From: an uncultured Microbacteriaceae bacterium
Lineage (GTDB): Bacteria; Actinomycetota; Actinomycetes; Actinomycetales; Microbacteriaceae
Direction of reading: 5' to 3'
DNA length: 12,616 bases
Assembly (NCBI GenBank): GCA_934661165.1
Contig: CAKUJB010000042.1
Coordinates: 1-12,616 of the forward strand
The position numbers and the translations under genes are program-made. Under the pieces are notes generated by a model, which was not told the origin of the DNA, did not search any database, and saw only the letters and a program-made list of their open reading frames with translations. Shown piece after piece: positions 1-7,366 of the stretch. Within the stretch, counting starts at the first letter, position 1. Each line of letters opens with the position of its first letter.

Positions 1-752
1 CCCCCGCACCGCGCGTCATCGCGCATCGGGGGCTCGCGACGGCGGCGCCGGAGAACACGGCGCTCGCGTTCATGCACGCGCTCGCGGCCGGTGCGCACTA
101 CCTCGAGACGGATGTGCACGTCTCGGCCGACGGCGTCGCGATCATCAGCCACGACCCCGACCTGCGACGGCTCACGGGGCAGGACATGCGCGTCGGGGAT
201 CTGACGGCGGCCGAGCTCGCCGAGGTCGCGCTCGGTGAGGACCAGGGCTTCCTCACGCTCCTGGAGGCGCTCGACGGCTTCCCCGACGCCCGCTTCAACA
301 TCGACATCAAGGACGCCGGCGCGATCCTCCCGACGGTCGCGGCGATTCGTCAGGCGAGAGCCCTCGACCGGGTGCTCGTCACCTCCTTCGACGAGCGCCG
401 TCGTGCGGCCGCCGTCGAGGAGCTGCCCGGTGTCGCGACCTCGGCCTCGGCGCGGCGATTCCTCCCCGCGCTGCTCAGCGGCCATGTCGGCGCGAGCGCA
501 TTCCTCCGTCGGGCGATGCGCGGCATCGACGCGGTGCAGATTCCCGAGCGCGCGCTGGGGCTTCCGACGACCGGTGCGCGGTTCATCGACCGATTCCACG
601 ACGCCGGCGTCGAGGTCCACATCTGGACGGTCAATGAGCCGGCGCGCATGGCCGAGCTGCTCGACCACGGCGTCGACGGGCTCGTCACCGACCGCGCCGA
701 CCTGGCGATCTCCCAGGTCGACCGATATATCCTGCCTGAGAATCCCCTGTGA
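1..752 (+). CDS. Glycerophosphodiester phosphodiesterase, 5' end cut by window edge
   Basis: This enzyme family hydrolyses glycerophosphodiesters to glycerol-3-phosphate and an alcohol. The reading frame is open from base 3 and gives 249 visible residues. The first visible residues already contain the family signature: AHRG at visible residues 7-10, PENT at 16-19, ETD at 35-37 and SHDP at 49-52. These hold the catalytic His pair and the metal-binding Glu/Asp. The C-terminal part has the usual barrel end, with VHIWTVNEP and then GVDGLVTDRADL. Only a short N-terminal piece can be missing, because the motif normally lies within the first 10-20 residues. The ATG at 72 lies inside the catalytic core and is not the true start. 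No signal peptide is visible, but the N-terminus is absent, so location is open. The family is sure; the substrate is not known. It is followed on the same strand by rbpA after 106 bp. Confidence 0.93.
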   Translation, partial: PAPRVIAHRGLATAAPENTALAFMHALAAGAHYLETDVHVSADGVAIISHDPDLRRLTGQDMRVGDLTAAELAEVALGEDQGFLTLLEALDGFPDARFNIDIKDAGAILPTVAAIRQARALDRVLVTSFDERRRAAAVEELPGVATSASARRFLPALLSGHVGASAFLRRAMRGIDAVQIPERALGLPTTGARFIDRFHDAGVEVHIWTVNEPARMAELLDHGVDGLVTDRADLAISQVDRYILPENPL

Positions 753-804
753 CCTGAGTTCCGTCGGCATCGTTCCGGGCTCCCCCGTGGTTACAGGACA
801 TCGC

Positions 805-825
805 CGCCGCGGCTCGCCCGCGGCG
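805..825 (+). other. GC-only hairpin in the gap before rbpA
   Basis: Perfect 8-bp inverted repeat (arms CGCCGCGG at 805-812 and CCGCGGCG at 818-825) with a 5-base loop. No T-run follows, so it is not a textbook intrinsic terminator. It lies 53 bp after the phosphodiesterase stop and 33 bp before the rbpA start. It could be a U-tract-less terminator for the upstream gene or a structure in the rbpA leader. The rest of the 753-858 gap shows no convincing -35/-10 pair. Confidence 0.4.
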
Positions 826-845
826 CGCGGACAACCCGAATGATC

Positions 846-850
846 GAAGG
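846..850 (+). promoter_or_regulatory. Ribosome binding site of rbpA
   Basis: GAAGG, 8 bases before the ATG at 859. It supports that start, which also gives the conserved family N-terminus MADRSLRG. Confidence 0.6.
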
Positions 851-858
851 GCGAGACC

Positions 859-1224
859 ATGGCAGATCGCAGCCTGCGAGGCATGCGCCTCGGTGCACAG
901 AGCTTTCAGAGTGAAGAGGGCGTCGACTTCGTCGAGCGCGTGACGGCCCGCTACCGCGCGGACGACGGCAGCGAGTTCGAGGTGAAGTTCGCGGTCGACG
1001 CGGAGGTCCCGGCACGCTGGGAGAATGCGCGGACCGGCCAGGTCGGTGCGCTGCTCGATGCCGAGGGCGACCTCATCGAGCAGGAGGAAGTCGAGGAGAA
1101 GGCGGCGCGCACGCACTGGAACATGCTCCTCGAGCGTCGCACCATCCCCGAGCTCGAGGAGCTCCTCGAGGAGCGCCTCCAGATGCTGCGCGAGCGCCGC
1201 GGCGAGCTGACGCACACCGGCTGA
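859..1224 (+). CDS. rbpA: RNA polymerase-binding protein RbpA
   Basis: RbpA binds the housekeeping sigma factor and RNA polymerase and stabilises the open promoter complex in actinobacteria. The 121-residue protein has the family layout. The N-terminal tail (MADRSLRGMRLGAQS) is followed by a small beta core (about 28-66), a linker (about 70-84), and the sigma-interaction helix pair with the signature RTHWNMLLERR at 84-94 and the acidic ELEELLEERL stretch after it. Two things are odd. The protein has no cysteine at all, so the zinc site known from Streptomyces RbpA is absent, as in Mycobacterium. The linker before RTHW is Glu-rich rather than basic, although the Arg directly before THW is kept. 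It converges with lnt with 10 bp between the stops, and the rbpA stop lies in a hairpin arm. Function is confidently assigned from the C-terminal signature. Confidence 0.95.
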   Translation: MADRSLRGMRLGAQSFQSEEGVDFVERVTARYRADDGSEFEVKFAVDAEVPARWENARTGQVGALLDAEGDLIEQEEVEEKAARTHWNMLLERRTIPELEELLEERLQMLRERRGELTHTG

Positions 1225-1241
1225 GCGCCCGGCGTCAGCCG
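1218..1241. terminator. Possible bidirectional terminator hairpin between rbpA and lnt
   Basis: Arms CGGCTGA (1218-1224) and TCAGCCG (1235-1241) form a perfect 7-bp stem. Inside, CGC and GCG can pair to extend it past a one-base bulge. The rbpA TGA and the lnt TGA lie one in each arm. Three of the pairs are automatic when two TGA stops face each other; the four outer CGGC/GCCG pairs are not. There is no T-run on either side, so activity as an intrinsic terminator is uncertain. Confidence 0.4.
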
Positions 1242-2806
1242 AGCTCGCGCCGCGCGGCGACCCGCAGTCCGACACCCGCGCCGGCGAGCAGTCCGATGCC
1301 AAGCGCGCCGACGGCGATCTCGATCCACTGGCCGGCTGCCGCCGCGGGGGTGATCGTGTCGACGAGCGGCACGGTCGTGACGATCGAGCCCGCGGTGTAC
1401 CACGGCAGCGACTCGGTCACCGCGCCATCCGGTCCGATGACGGCCGTGATGCCGACGGTCGAGGCGTTGACGACGGCGCGGCCGAGCTCGATCGCCCGGA
1501 TCCGGGCGAAGGCGAGCTGCTGCGCGCTCTCGTCGGTGCGGCCGAAGTCGGCGTTGTTCGACGACGAGATGATGACGCGACCGCCGTCGAGCACGGACTC
1601 CCGCAGCAGCGCGTCGTCGACGATGTCGTAGCAGATGCTGATCGCGAGCCGGACAGGTCCTCCCGCAGTAGGCAGGTCCATGACCGCGTCGGTCGTGCCC
1701 GGCGTGTACTCGCGCTGGATGAGGTCGACGAGGCCGGGCGCGAGCATGCGGAAGAACCAGCGGTCCGGCACGTATTCGCCGAAGGGCACCGGATGGCGCT
1801 TGTCGTACTCGTCGAGCACCTCGCCCTCCGACCAGAGCATCGCCGTGTTCGTCCAGAACGGGGTGCCGTCCGCCGCCGTCCGCTCGACGACCGACTGCGC
1901 GATGAGCGGCGCGCCCATCCGCTCCGACACCTCGGACCAGATCGCGGCGGCGTACGGCTCGACCCGCGGATCCCACTCGCTTGAGCCCTCGGGCCAGACG
2001 ACGAGATCGACCTCGACCTCGCCGAAGAGCGGCTCGGTCGCGCGGTACTGCGCGGCGAGCAGGTCGCCCGGCTGCCGATCGGGCGCGTCGAAGTACCCCG
2101 CCTTCGCGTTGCCCTGCACGACGGCGACCCGCAGCTCCCCCGTGGCGGGCGTCGGCCACACGGGCCACACCAGGAGCACGGCGAGGAGGCCGATCGGCGC
2201 GGCCGCGCGGCGCAGCGGCGGGATCCCCCGATACCGGACGGCCTCGATCGTCACCGCGACGAGGAGCACGACGAGGAAGGTCATGCCCGAGATCCCGACC
2301 CAGGGGAAGAGGTCGGCGATCGGGGCGTCGACCATGGCGTGGCCGACCCGGCCCCACGCGAATCCGCCGTACGGCCAGACGCTGTTGGTCGCCTCGCGCA
2401 GCGTCCACAGGCCCGCGACGGCCGCCGGCAGGGCGAGCAGGCGCCCGGCGACGCCCGGCCAGCGCTGCGGCAGCCAGCGGTACGCGAGCGTCACGAGCAT
2501 CGAGCCGCCGGCGAGATACGCGGAGCACAGCACCGCGAGGCCGAGCATCGGCACCGGCCCGAGGAAGATCGAGGCCCACTGGATGTGGAGCAGGTAGAAG
2601 CTCAGCCCGTAGAGGAAGCCGAGCAGCGCGGCGCTGCCGAGTCGACGGCCGATGAGCGCGAGCAGCAGCCCCGCGATGCCGAGCAGGATGCATGGCCACC
2701 AGCCGAGGTCGGGGTGGGCTGCGTCGCTGAGCGCACCCGCGGCGACGGCCGTGGGGATCGCGGCCCAGAGCGGGAGGAGCGCGCGCGGCGCGACCGGGGT
2801 GCTCAT
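1235..2806 (-). CDS. lnt: Apolipoprotein N-acyltransferase
   Basis: Lnt transfers a third acyl chain from phospholipid to the N-terminal cysteine of lipoproteins in the cytoplasmic membrane. The 523-residue protein has an N-terminal membrane half with about six hydrophobic segments between residues 10 and 220. A nitrilase-type domain follows (about 224-480), then a last membrane segment near 494-514. The catalytic triad is visible: Glu273 in WPEGSSEW, Lys336 in DKRHPVPFGEYVP and Cys392 in SICYDIV. Spacing is close to the E. coli triad (267/335/387). The ATG at 2806 lies 7 bp after the helY stop and gives the hydrophobic N-terminus directly. Longer upstream readings of this frame overlap helY and are low-complexity, so I reject them. 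Lnt homologues do occur in high-GC Gram-positives such as mycobacteria. The FKBP lipoprotein in the same gene run is a plausible substrate. Confidence 0.95.
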   Translation of the reverse strand: MSTPVAPRALLPLWAAIPTAVAAGALSDAAHPDLGWWPCILLGIAGLLLALIGRRLGSAALLGFLYGLSFYLLHIQWASIFLGPVPMLGLAVLCSAYLAGGSMLVTLAYRWLPQRWPGVAGRLLALPAAVAGLWTLREATNSVWPYGGFAWGRVGHAMVDAPIADLFPWVGISGMTFLVVLLVAVTIEAVRYRGIPPLRRAAAPIGLLAVLLVWPVWPTPATGELRVAVVQGNAKAGYFDAPDRQPGDLLAAQYRATEPLFGEVEVDLVVWPEGSSEWDPRVEPYAAAIWSEVSERMGAPLIAQSVVERTAADGTPFWTNTAMLWSEGEVLDEYDKRHPVPFGEYVPDRWFFRMLAPGLVDLIQREYTPGTTDAVMDLPTAGGPVRLAISICYDIVDDALLRESVLDGGRVIISSSNNADFGRTDESAQQLAFARIRAIELGRAVVNASTVGITAVIGPDGAVTESLPWYTAGSIVTTVPLVDTITPAAAAGQWIEIAVGALGIGLLAGAGVGLRVAARRELG

Positions 2807-2813
2807 CGGCCGC

Positions 2814-5285
2814 CTACAGCTCCAGCGTCCCGACGACACCTCGGCGCACCGCGTCGATCGCCTGCCGAGCGGCCCGGGCGACCGAGCCCTCGGCGACCTG
2901 GCGCAGCTGCTCGAGCAGGTCGACGGTCTGTCGGCCCCAGCGCACGAAGTCGCCCGCGGCGAGGTCGGCGTCCTGCAGCACGAGGTCGAGCGAGCCGCCG
3001 CGGGCCCAGCGGTGCATGGCGCGCACGAGTCCGAGCGACGGCGGCTCGCTGCCCGGCAGTCGGTGCGCCTGCTCGAGGTCGTCGAGCTCGGCCCACCGAT
3101 CGGTCGTGCGATCGAGCGCCTCGGCGAGCACTCGCCCGCCCGGCAGACGCATTCCGTGCTCGATGCCGCCCTCTCGGCGCGGCTCGTAGACGAGACAGGT
3201 GACGAGCGCCGCGAGGGCCGGCGCGTCGAGCCCCTCCCACAGCCCGAGGCGGAGCGACTCCGCGACGAGCAGATCCCGCTCGCCGTAGATGCGGCGCAGC
3301 CGGCGGCCGTCGTCGGTGAGGGTGATGTCGTCCGCCGTCTCGCGGGCGTAGCCGAGCTCGAGGAGCACGTCACTGACGCGATCGAAGACGCGTGCGACCG
3401 CGCCGGTCCGCGACTCGATCTGCTGGACGAGCTGGTCCGTCGCCCGGCGCAGCTGCCAGTAGCGCTCCGACCAGCGCGCGTGCTGCTCGCGGTCAGGGCA
3501 GCCATGGCAGGGGTGGCGCTTCATCGCGGTGCGCAGTCGCTCGAGCTGGGTCTGCCGGCGGTCGCGGTCGGCGCGCTTCGCGTCGACGGGGAGCTTCTTG
3601 CGCTCGAGATCGCTGAGCTCGCGGCGGATGCCGGAGTACTCGCGGAAGTCGCCGCGATCGCAGGCCATCGAGGCCGCGTAGCCCGCGAGGGACTCCTCCT
3701 GCGACCGGACGCGGTGGGCGAGGTCGACGACGGCGCGGTCGGCCTGGAACTGCGCGAACGAGGACTCGAGGATGTCCCTCGTCACCTTCCGGCCGAACTG
3801 GTCGATGAGGTTCGCCGCCATGTTGTAGGTGGGTCGGAAGCTCGAGTTGAGCGGGTAGGTCCGCCGGGACGCGAGCGAGGCGAGCGCGGCCGGGTCGACG
3901 CCCGGCTGCCACTGCACGACCGAGTGCCCCTCCGTGTCGATGCCTCGGCGGCCCGCACGTCCCGTGAGCTGCGTGTACTCCCCCGGTGTGATCGGCACCC
4001 GGGCCTCGCCGTTGAACTTCTCGAGCGACTCGAGCATGACGCTGCGCGCGGGCATGTTGATCCCGAGGGCGAGCGTCTCGGTCGCGTAGACGACCTTGAC
4101 GAGCCGCTGCTGGAAGAGCTCCTCGACGACCTCCTTGAAGACCGGCAGGAGCCCGGCGTGGTGCGCGGCGACACCGCGTTCGAGGGCGGCGGCCCACTCG
4201 AAGTAGCCGAGGACGCCGAGGTCCTCGTCCGGCAGCGTGCGGCACCGCTCCTCGACGAGGTCGCGGATCCGGGCGCGCTCCGACGCATTCGTGAGCTGCA
4301 CGCCGTCGCGCACGATCTGGCGCACCGCCTGATCGCAGCCCGCGCGGCTGAAGACGAAGACGATCGCCGGCAGCAGGCGCCGCTCGGCGAGCAGGCGCAC
4401 GACCTCTGGGCGCGGCATCCGCTCCGTGTCTCGTGGGGCGAACTGCTGACCGCCCCCGCGACCGCGCCCGCGCGCGTACGGGCGGCCGCGGCCCCCGCTC
4501 CTCGCGTCGAAGGCGAGCCGCTGCCCCGTGCGGCGCACGAGCTCGGCGAGTTCGCGGTTCACCGTCGCGGGCCCGCCGCGGCGCACCGCCTCGGCGTCCT
4601 CGAAGAGGTCCACGAGCTGGCGGCGCACGAGCACGTGCTGGTCGAGCGGGACCGGTCGCTCCTCGGAGACGATGACCTCGGTGCCGCCGCGCACCGCCTG
4701 GAGCCAGTCGCCGAACTCCTCCGCGTTCGACACCGTCGCGCTGAGCGAGACCATCCGCACCTCGCGCGGCAGGTGGAGGATGACCTCCTCCCACACGGCG
4801 CCTCGGAAGCGATCCGCGAGGAAGTGGACCTCATCCATGACGACGACCGCGAGGCGGGCCAGCAGCGGCGAGTCCGCGTAGAGCATGTTCCGCAGCACCT
4901 CGGTCGTCATGACGACGATCCGGGCGGTCGGATTGACGTTGACGTCGCCCGTGAGCAGGCCGACCGCCTCCGCGCCGTACGCGTCGACGAGCTCGTTGAA
5001 CTTCTGGTTCGACAGCGCCTTCATCGGCGTCGTGTAGAAGACCTTGTCGTCCGGGCCCTGCATCGCGCGGAAGATCGCGAACTCGGCGACGATCGTCTTG
5101 CCGGCGCCGGTCGGTGCCGCGACGAGGACGCTGCGCCCGGTCTCGAGGACCTCGCACGCGGCGATCTGGAACGGGTCGAGCTCGTGCCCGAGCGTGGTCC
5201 GGAACGCCTGGAGCAGCGGGCTCGCGGCACGTCGTCGTGCCGCCGCGTAGCGATCGGCCGGCGACGCCACGTCAGCGCCGCTCAC
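2814..5285 (-). CDS. helY: HelY-type (Ski2/Mtr4-like) DEAD/DEAH box RNA helicase
   Basis: A superfamily 2 helicase of the actinobacterial HelY group, probably acting on structured RNA; the substrate is not established by the sequence. It has 823 residues. Visible motifs: Walker A PTGAGKT (58-64), TTPMKALSNQKF (85-96), DEVH (151-154), SAT (182-184), FVFSRAGCD (310-318), ATETLALGINMPA (401-413) and QLTGRAGRRG (439-448). A C-terminal region (about 640-820) matches the DSHCT type. An Arg/Gly-rich insert (about 262-280) lies between the two RecA-like domains, and a CHGC motif is at 593-596. I chose the GTG at 5285. Its GTGA overlaps the tatC stop, GAGGG lies 6 bases upstream, and the residues before it in frame are tatC shadow. 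It is thus translationally coupled to tatC and followed by lnt after 7 bp. The tatC-helY order matches mycobacteria. Confidence 0.93.
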   Translation of the reverse strand: MSGADVASPADRYAAARRRAASPLLQAFRTTLGHELDPFQIAACEVLETGRSVLVAAPTGAGKTIVAEFAIFRAMQGPDDKVFYTTPMKALSNQKFNELVDAYGAEAVGLLTGDVNVNPTARIVVMTTEVLRNMLYADSPLLARLAVVVMDEVHFLADRFRGAVWEEVILHLPREVRMVSLSATVSNAEEFGDWLQAVRGGTEVIVSEERPVPLDQHVLVRRQLVDLFEDAEAVRRGGPATVNRELAELVRRTGQRLAFDARSGGRGRPYARGRGRGGGQQFAPRDTERMPRPEVVRLLAERRLLPAIVFVFSRAGCDQAVRQIVRDGVQLTNASERARIRDLVEERCRTLPDEDLGVLGYFEWAAALERGVAAHHAGLLPVFKEVVEELFQQRLVKVVYATETLALGINMPARSVMLESLEKFNGEARVPITPGEYTQLTGRAGRRGIDTEGHSVVQWQPGVDPAALASLASRRTYPLNSSFRPTYNMAANLIDQFGRKVTRDILESSFAQFQADRAVVDLAHRVRSQEESLAGYAASMACDRGDFREYSGIRRELSDLERKKLPVDAKRADRDRRQTQLERLRTAMKRHPCHGCPDREQHARWSERYWQLRRATDQLVQQIESRTGAVARVFDRVSDVLLELGYARETADDITLTDDGRRLRRIYGERDLLVAESLRLGLWEGLDAPALAALVTCLVYEPRREGGIEHGMRLPGGRVLAEALDRTTDRWAELDDLEQAHRLPGSEPPSLGLVRAMHRWARGGSLDLVLQDADLAAGDFVRWGRQTVDLLEQLRQVAEGSVARAARQAIDAVRRGVVGTLEL

Positions 5286-6115
5286 GCGGGGCCCTCGTCG
5301 CCGTCGAGTGCGGCGAGCGGGACCGGCTCCTCGTCGAGCAGTCGGGCCTGACGTCTCGCTCGCCATCGGTCGTTGATGACGGCGAGTGCGGCGGCGGCGA
5401 GGTACAGGACGAGCATCGGCACGGCGAGCAGCAGCATCGAGATGATGTCGGAGGCCGGCGTCGCGATCGCCGTGAAGACGACGATGCACAGCAGCGCGAT
5501 GCGCCACCCGCGCAGGATCGTCACCCCGCGCAGCACGCCCGCGAAGTTGAGGACGACGAGGATGACCGGCAGCACGCAGGCGACCCCGCTCACGAGGATG
5601 AGCTTGAGGAAGAAGTCGTAGTAGTAGCGGGCGGACAGGTTTGACACGGACTCCGCGGGCGCGAAGCTCAGCATGAGGTCCACCATCCGCGGCATCGCGA
5701 ACCAGCCGAGGGCGCAGCCGGCGAGGAAGAGCGGGATGGCGGCCGCGAGGAAGCCGATCGCGTACCGCCGCTCCTTGCGCACGAGACCCGGCGTGACGAA
5801 CGCCCACACCTGGTAGAGCCACACGGGCGAGGCGATGAGCACCGCGATCGTCAGCGCGATCTGCAGGGTGAGGTCGAAGGAGACGCCGAGCGTGTCGAAG
5901 TCGAGCGTCACGTGACGGCCTGAGGCCTCGGCGACCTCGGTGATCGGGGCCTGCAGCGTCACGAACACCCAGCCGGACGCCCACCAGCCGATGACGCCGG
6001 CGACGAGGATCGCGACGAGCGAGATGATGAGCCGTCGGCGGAACTCCTTGAGGTGGGCGCCGAGGCTCATCCGGGCCTCGCGGTCCCGCGGGCGCCCGGC
6101 CGACTTCGCCGCCAC
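5282..6115 (-). CDS. tatC: Sec-independent protein translocase TatC
   Basis: TatC is the receptor subunit that recognises twin-arginine signal peptides in the cytoplasmic membrane. Counting from the GTG at 6115, it has 277 residues and six hydrophobic segments (about 28-50, 78-100, 118-140, 163-192, 204-220 and 222-248). Conserved features are the cytoplasmic N-terminal SLGAHLKEFRRRL with Glu24, and FVTPGL followed by Glu115 in the first cytoplasmic loop. The C-terminus is charged and cytoplasmic. The start is uncertain. The GTG lies 5 bp after the tatA stop but has no visible ribosome site. An ATG at 6070 (residue 16), just before SLGAHL, has GAGG 5 bases upstream. A short basic extension before this motif is common in actinobacterial TatC, so I keep the longer form. 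The gene overlaps helY by 4 bp. Confidence 0.96.
   Translation of the reverse strand: MAAKSAGRPRDREARMSLGAHLKEFRRRLIISLVAILVAGVIGWWASGWVFVTLQAPITEVAEASGRHVTLDFDTLGVSFDLTLQIALTIAVLIASPVWLYQVWAFVTPGLVRKERRYAIGFLAAAIPLFLAGCALGWFAMPRMVDLMLSFAPAESVSNLSARYYYDFFLKLILVSGVACVLPVILVVLNFAGVLRGVTILRGWRIALLCIVVFTAIATPASDIISMLLLAVPMLVLYLAAAALAVINDRWRARRQARLLDEEPVPLAALDGDEGPA
5292..5296 (-). promoter_or_regulatory. Ribosome binding site of helY
   Basis: On the minus strand this reads GAGGG, 6 bases before the GTG at 5285 and inside the last tatC codons. It supports the coupled GTGA start and argues against longer or shorter helY starts. Confidence 0.55.
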
Positions 6116-6120
6116 GGTGC

Positions 6121-6357
6121 TCAGGAGGCTGGCTTGCCGTCTTCGCCGTCGACCGGCGCGGACGGCTCGGGCGCGGGCTGCGCCGACTCGGGCTCCTCCG
6201 CGCTCTCGGTCTTCATCGTCTTGACCTCCTTGCGGAAGATCCGCATGGACTGGCCGAGGCTCTTCGCGAGCCCGGGCAGCTTCGGTCCGGCGAAGATGAG
6301 CACGAGCAGGACGACGATCGCGATGATGACGATCGGATTCTCGAAGATTGCCCGCAC
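6121..6357 (-). CDS. tatA: Twin-arginine translocase subunit TatA
   Basis: TatA oligomerises in the membrane to form the passage for folded Tat substrates. Read from the GTG at 6357 it has 78 residues. It has one membrane helix (about 5-22), a hinge, an amphipathic helix (KLPGLAKSLGQSMRIFRKEVK) and an acidic, Pro/Ala-rich, likely unstructured tail. A further GTG at 6363 is in frame but lies only one base from the AGGAGG ribosome site. The GTG at 6357 has 7 bases and is the better start. The hinge reads FAGPKLP where the family usually has FG directly before the helix. It lies 34 bp after pafC and 5 bp before tatC. TatA rather than TatB is preferred because of the short length and the KLP motif. 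No tatB is in the window, as is normal since it lies elsewhere in actinobacteria. Confidence 0.93.
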   Translation of the reverse strand: MRAIFENPIVIIAIVVLLVLIFAGPKLPGLAKSLGQSMRIFRKEVKTMKTESAEEPESAQPAPEPSAPVDGEDGKPAS

Positions 6358-6364
6358 GCGCACG

Positions 6365-6370
6365 CCTCCT
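6365..6370 (-). promoter_or_regulatory. Strong ribosome binding site deciding the tatA start
   Basis: On the minus strand this reads AGGAGG, a full Shine-Dalgarno. It lies 7 bases before the GTG at 6357 but only 1 base before the in-frame GTG at 6363, so translation most likely starts at 6357. Confidence 0.75.
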
Positions 6371-6388
6371 GACAGCTGGAACGCGGCA

Positions 6389-6394
6389 AGTCTA
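6389..6394 (-). promoter_or_regulatory. Possible -10 box for tatA
   Basis: On the minus strand TAGACT fits the actinobacterial TAnnnT pattern. It would put the start of transcription some 20-25 bases before the tatA start, leaving room for the AGGAGG site. Its first three bases are the pafC stop codon, which weakens the case, and I see no good -35. tatA may simply be read from upstream. Confidence 0.3.
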
Positions 6395-7366
6395 GTGGGC
6401 GTCGCCGCGGTACCGGCTGAGCGAGTCGACGGCCCAGTCCCGCACGGCCGCGCGCACCTCGCCCGGCTCGACGACGCTGGCCCCCGGCAGCTCGACGAGC
6501 AGCCGCTGGAGCGTGCTCGGCGCCGCGATCGCCACCTGGATCCGCACCCGGTCGCCGTCGCGGTCGAGGCGGCTGGGCCGGTACGCGGCGGCGAGCGATT
6601 CGGCGGCGGCGTCGAACTCGACGGTGACGAGCGGGTCGCCCTCCCCCGGGACGAATGCGCTCGCCGCCTCGTCGATGACGGTCACGTCGTTCTCGACGGG
6701 CGTCTGAAGCAGCTCGAGCCCGCTGATCCGGTCGAGGCGGAACGTGCGCACCGCGCCGCGCAGGAGGCACCACGCCCGCAGGTGGAAGTCGGCGTCGATC
6801 GCCTCGATGCGCAGCGGCTCGACCTCGCGCCGTGCACTCGTGTCCGATCCGGCGGACCGGTAGTCGAAGGCGACGCGTCGGCGCTGCGCGATCGCCTCCC
6901 GGAGCGGATCGAAGTTCGGTGTGCGGCTCGGGACGACCGCGGTCGGCGCCGCCTCGCCCGCCGCCCCGTGCCGCAGCTTCTCGACGAGGCTCCCGTACTC
7001 GGGTGACGCGGCGATGACCGGGTCGGCGGCGAGCACTTGGAGCCCGGCGATGAGCGCCGCGGCCTCCCGGCCGGAGAGCCGCGGGACCTCGTCCTCGATC
7101 GCGATCCGGTACACGAGCGCGATCTCGTCGTCGTGCTCGAGGGCATCGAAGTCGATGTCGAAGAGGTCGCCGTCCGGCAGCGGTCCGTCTGCGATTCCCG
7201 AGACGGTGAGCTCGAGCGCGGACCGTCGGATGTAGTCCTCGTCGTAGCCGAAGTGCTCGGCCGCCTCGGCGACGCTCACGCGACCCCGCTGGGTGAGGTA
7301 CGGGACGAAGGCGATGAGGAACGTGAGCTTGTCGAGCGCGACCTTCGGCGACCGGCGCTCAGCCAT
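6392..7366 (-). CDS. pafC: WYL-domain transcription regulator PafC
   Basis: PafC pairs with PafB as a transcription activator of DNA-damage genes outside the LexA circuit, known from mycobacteria. The 324-residue protein has an N-terminal winged-helix region (about 10-60, with LTFLIAFVPYLTQRGRVSVA). A WYL-type fold follows (about 151-218, FDYRSAG to FRLDRISGLELL), then a C-terminal extension (about 240-320) ending in an AVRDWAVDSLSRY helix. The WYL triplet itself is degenerate (AWCLL at 198-202). The ATG at 7366 overlaps the pafB end by 8 bp, which implies coupled, roughly equal synthesis of the two partners. Identification rests on the tandem of two WYL proteins directly upstream of tatA-tatC-helY, the standard actinobacterial order. 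The ligand sensed by the WYL domain cannot be read from the sequence. Confidence 0.9.
   Translation of the reverse strand: MAERRSPKVALDKLTFLIAFVPYLTQRGRVSVAEAAEHFGYDEDYIRRSALELTVSGIADGPLPDGDLFDIDFDALEHDDEIALVYRIAIEDEVPRLSGREAAALIAGLQVLAADPVIAASPEYGSLVEKLRHGAAGEAAPTAVVPSRTPNFDPLREAIAQRRRVAFDYRSAGSDTSARREVEPLRIEAIDADFHLRAWCLLRGAVRTFRLDRISGLELLQTPVENDVTVIDEAASAFVPGEGDPLVTVEFDAAAESLAAAYRPSRLDRDGDRVRIQVAIAAPSTLQRLLVELPGASVVEPGEVRAAVRDWAVDSLSRYRGDAH

Noticed and set aside
72..752. ATG at 72 as start of the phosphodiesterase
   Set aside because: The frame is open to the window edge and the catalytic AHRG and PENT motifs lie upstream of this ATG.
753..858. Sigma-R type promoter before rbpA, as known in Streptomyces
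   Set aside because: No GGAAT...GTT pair with the right spacing is present. A TTACAG at 791 is too weak a -10 to call.
1153..1170. 18-bp perfect palindrome in rbpA
   Set aside because: It encodes Glu/Leu helix repeats; GAG (Glu) and CTC (Leu) are reverse complements, so such palindromes arise from codon use.
2652..5351. Long plus-strand open frame (899 codons) opposite helY
   Set aside because: Antisense shadow in GC-rich DNA: the composition is Arg/Glu/Asp/Leu-heavy without domains, and it spans three real minus-strand genes.
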